Below, one piece after another: positions 62,826-64,000 of a stretch of DNA of 64,000 bases. The notes beneath the pieces were generated by a model, which worked only from the letters and a program-made list of their open reading frames with translations, was not told the origin of the DNA and made no database searches. The stretch comes from Streptomyces camponoticapitis. GTDB taxonomy: Bacteria > Actinomycetota > Actinomycetes > Streptomycetales > Streptomycetaceae. The stretch lies in contig NZ_BMMV01000021.1 in assembly GCF_014646115.1 (NCBI RefSeq), positions 1 to 64,000 on the forward strand, in the 5' to 3' direction. The position numbers and the translations under genes are program-made. Position 1 is the first letter of the stretch; every line of letters starts with the position of its first letter.

Positions 62826-63374
62826 ATGCCTGCCGCCGGTACGAGCACGAAGAGCGACGAACGCCGTCGGGCCATCGTGGCCGCGGCGGTCGACTGCTTT
62901 GCGCAAAAGGGTTTCTACGGTACGACGACGCACGAGATCGCAGACTGGGTCGGCGTCTCTCAGCCGTATCTCTATCGCCTGTACCCGAACAAGGAAGCAC
63001 TGTTCGCCGCGGTCGTCGACCACGTGTCCGTGGTCATGACCGACACGCTGGTCGCTCACTCGCCGGCGTCGGGTGGGGCCGGGCCGGCGCCCGAGGCGGC
63101 GCTGGACGCGGCGCGCGGCGCCTACGCCGCGCTCGTCGCGGACCGAAACATTCTCCGTTTCCTCATGCACGCGAACTGTGCCGTCGGCGAGCCGCTGGTG
63201 GAGCAGGCCGTGCGCCGGTGCTATGCCAAGCAGGTTGACACCGTTCGGCAATTGCTGGGCGACGACCAGGCCGTGCGGCTCTGGTTCGGCGCCGGAATGC
63301 TCGACAACGTGGTCGCCGTGCTGGGTCTGGCCGACATCGATGAGCCGTGGGCGCACGTCCTCACCGCTCGATGA
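62826..63374 (+). CDS. TetR-family transcriptional regulator
   Basis: 182 residues. The N-terminal helix-turn-helix is canonical: RRRAIVAAAVDCFAQKGFYG, TTTHEIADWVGVSQPYLYRL and YPNKEALFAAVVDHV. The C-terminal ligand-binding domain of about 120 residues includes Cys and Trp residues but no named signature. It is co-transcribed with the SnoaL-like gene and probably represses the pair through the palindrome at 62296-62313. The ATG at 62826 gives the normal family length. Confidence 0.94.
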   Translation: MPAAGTSTKSDERRRAIVAAAVDCFAQKGFYGTTTHEIADWVGVSQPYLYRLYPNKEALFAAVVDHVSVVMTDTLVAHSPASGGAGPAPEAALDAARGAYAALVADRNILRFLMHANCAVGEPLVEQAVRRCYAKQVDTVRQLLGDDQAVRLWFGAGMLDNVVAVLGLADIDEPWAHVLTAR

Positions 63375-63434
63375 CCCGGCACTGGCAGTTCGGCGCCGAC
63401 GGGCCACGAGTCTTCCTCGTTGGCCAACTCGGCC

Positions 63435-63746
63435 GAAGTAGCCACCGTCAGTGGTCAGCACGTACTTTGACAGCGCCTCACCCTCCAAGCGCTTCTGGAC
63501 CGCTCCAAAGCCTTCGGCAAGGTCTCGCTGAAAGCAGGAGAAAATGATGCCTGTGTCCCCTTCGCCGCGGTCGTAACTGTAACTACGCCGCACCAGCGGG
63601 GGCGGATTCGGCAGCGAGCCCCAGCCCGACCGCCGATTGGGGAACCACCAACGACCTTCGTCGCACAGCACATCCCCACTCCAGGTAGTGATTGCTCTGA
63701 CGAGCGACGAACCATCGTGATCCACCCGCTTTCGGTACACACGCAC
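63435..63746 (-). pseudogene. Dyp-type peroxidase C-terminal fragment
   Basis: PLVRRSYSYDRG, TGIIFSCFQRDLAEGFGAVQ, KRLEGEALSKYVLTT and GGYF match the C-terminal heme-domain end of Dyp-type peroxidases, where RRxYxYxxG is followed by GLxFxxFQRDxxxxFxxVQxRL and a GGxFFxPPG close. The frame loses the match after GGYF and runs on as non-coding sequence opposite the TetR gene. The N-terminal two thirds, with the GxxDG and heme-His motifs, are missing; upstream lies the SUKH-like gene instead. Confidence 0.6.
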
Positions 63747-63755
63747 CGGCGGCCT

Positions 63756-64000
63756 CTAATCGGTGCGGCGACCGCCACTCACGACACGATCGGGCCGTCC
63801 CCCGTTCACCACGAAGTGCAAAGCGTCCGGAAAAGACTTGCCCAGCTCCCAAATAATCCCAGGACCAACCGCCAGCACTCTCCCCGATTCCGCGATCCAG
63901 GTGCGATATTGAATCGACCACATCCCGAGTGGAGAAAAGTCGACATCGTACGCATCCGCCAACCTTTGCGATTCAGATCCGGCGTCAATACAGGCATCGA
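63756..64000 (-). CDS. SUKH-3-like immunity protein, partial (runs off window)
   Basis: The minus-strand frame is open to the right edge and ends at 63756. The visible 81 residues read DFSPLGMWSIQYRTWIAESG, RVLAVGPGIIWELGKSFPDA and LHFVVNGGRPD. The pattern (Trp-aromatic strand, AESGRV turn, strand, then a LGxSFxxAL helix) fits the C-terminal part of SUKH-3 immunity proteins, which pair with nuclease-type toxins in Streptomyces. The N-terminus lies outside the window. The stop is followed in the same frame by the peroxidase relic. Confidence 0.5.
   Translation of the reverse strand, partial: DACIDAGSESQRLADAYDVDFSPLGMWSIQYRTWIAESGRVLAVGPGIIWELGKSFPDALHFVVNGGRPDRVVSGGRRTD

Noticed and set aside
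62745..63746. 333-codon minus-strand frame as one gene
   Set aside because: Only its first 104 codons resemble a protein (Dyp-type peroxidase tail); the rest is antisense to the TetR gene.

Overview
The window is high-GC DNA with strong G/C third-position bias, dense operons with ATGA and 1-4 bp overlaps, GTG/TTG starts, and families typical of Streptomyces or a close relative (MbtH, DUF1876, Imm1- and SUKH-like immunity proteins, many one-component regulators). No tRNA, rRNA, CRISPR array or replication origin was seen. One gene, at 1143-2360, carries a TTA leucine codon next to its proposed start, a hallmark of bldA-controlled genes.

The centrepiece is a hybrid NRPS/PKS biosynthetic gene cluster at about 4.2-36.8 kb. 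A leftward, translationally coupled operon (10526 to 4248) encodes a Rossmann-fold NAD(P)-binding protein, a stand-alone NRPS A-PCP, a single-domain ketosynthase whose second catalytic His is replaced by Asn, and a DUF6002 protein with a threonine-synthase-like look. A rightward operon (10789 to 22397) encodes a lantibiotic-dehydratase-like protein (the LanB tRNA-dependent domain only), an A-PCP-C-PCP NRPS and a KS-AT-KR-DH-carrier PKS. A second leftward operon (36796 to 22435) encodes a three-module NRPS ending in a thioesterase (C-A-PCP-E-C-A-PCP-C-A-PCP-TE), an MbtH protein and a second LanB-like protein. Two paralogous LanB-like aminoacyl-tRNA-dependent proteins without any lanthipeptide precursor, cyclase or elimination domain, combined with an NRPS module that lacks its own A domain, is the most unusual system here. 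The inference is a nonribosomal product that takes one or more residues from aminoacyl-tRNA. No exporter, pathway regulator, phosphopantetheinyl transferase or second AT is in the window.

The left flank (1-4.1 kb) is decayed: a twice-frameshifted alpha/beta hydrolase, an unknown gene, an Ala-rich coiled-coil remnant, an Imm1-like gene and a DUF1876 gene. The right flank (37-64 kb) is a mosaic of small complete gene sets separated by insertion-sequence scars and pseudogenes. The complete sets are: ArsR/SRPBCC/DHFR-like (40.2-41.7 kb); a split YeeE/YedE sulfur-transport pair with a Cys-rich partner (43.1-44.5 kb); LysR divergent from a hexapeptide acetyltransferase (45.0-46.6 kb); MarR divergent from an epoxide hydrolase (47.0-48.8 kb); a secreted esterase plus a secreted serine hydrolase behind a 22-bp palindrome (49.3-51.7 kb); a TM plus Nudix-like protein (54.3 kb); and SnoaL-like plus TetR behind a palindromic operator (62.3-63.4 kb). 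Scars of IS5, IS256/mutator and IS701-like transposases, a plasmid replication-relaxation-type fragment, SDR, Dyp-peroxidase and DNRLRE-type remnants point to repeated insertion and decay. This fits an accessory region.

All family assignments come from reading motifs in the translated sequence; no database search was run. Frameshift claims could reflect sequencing error.
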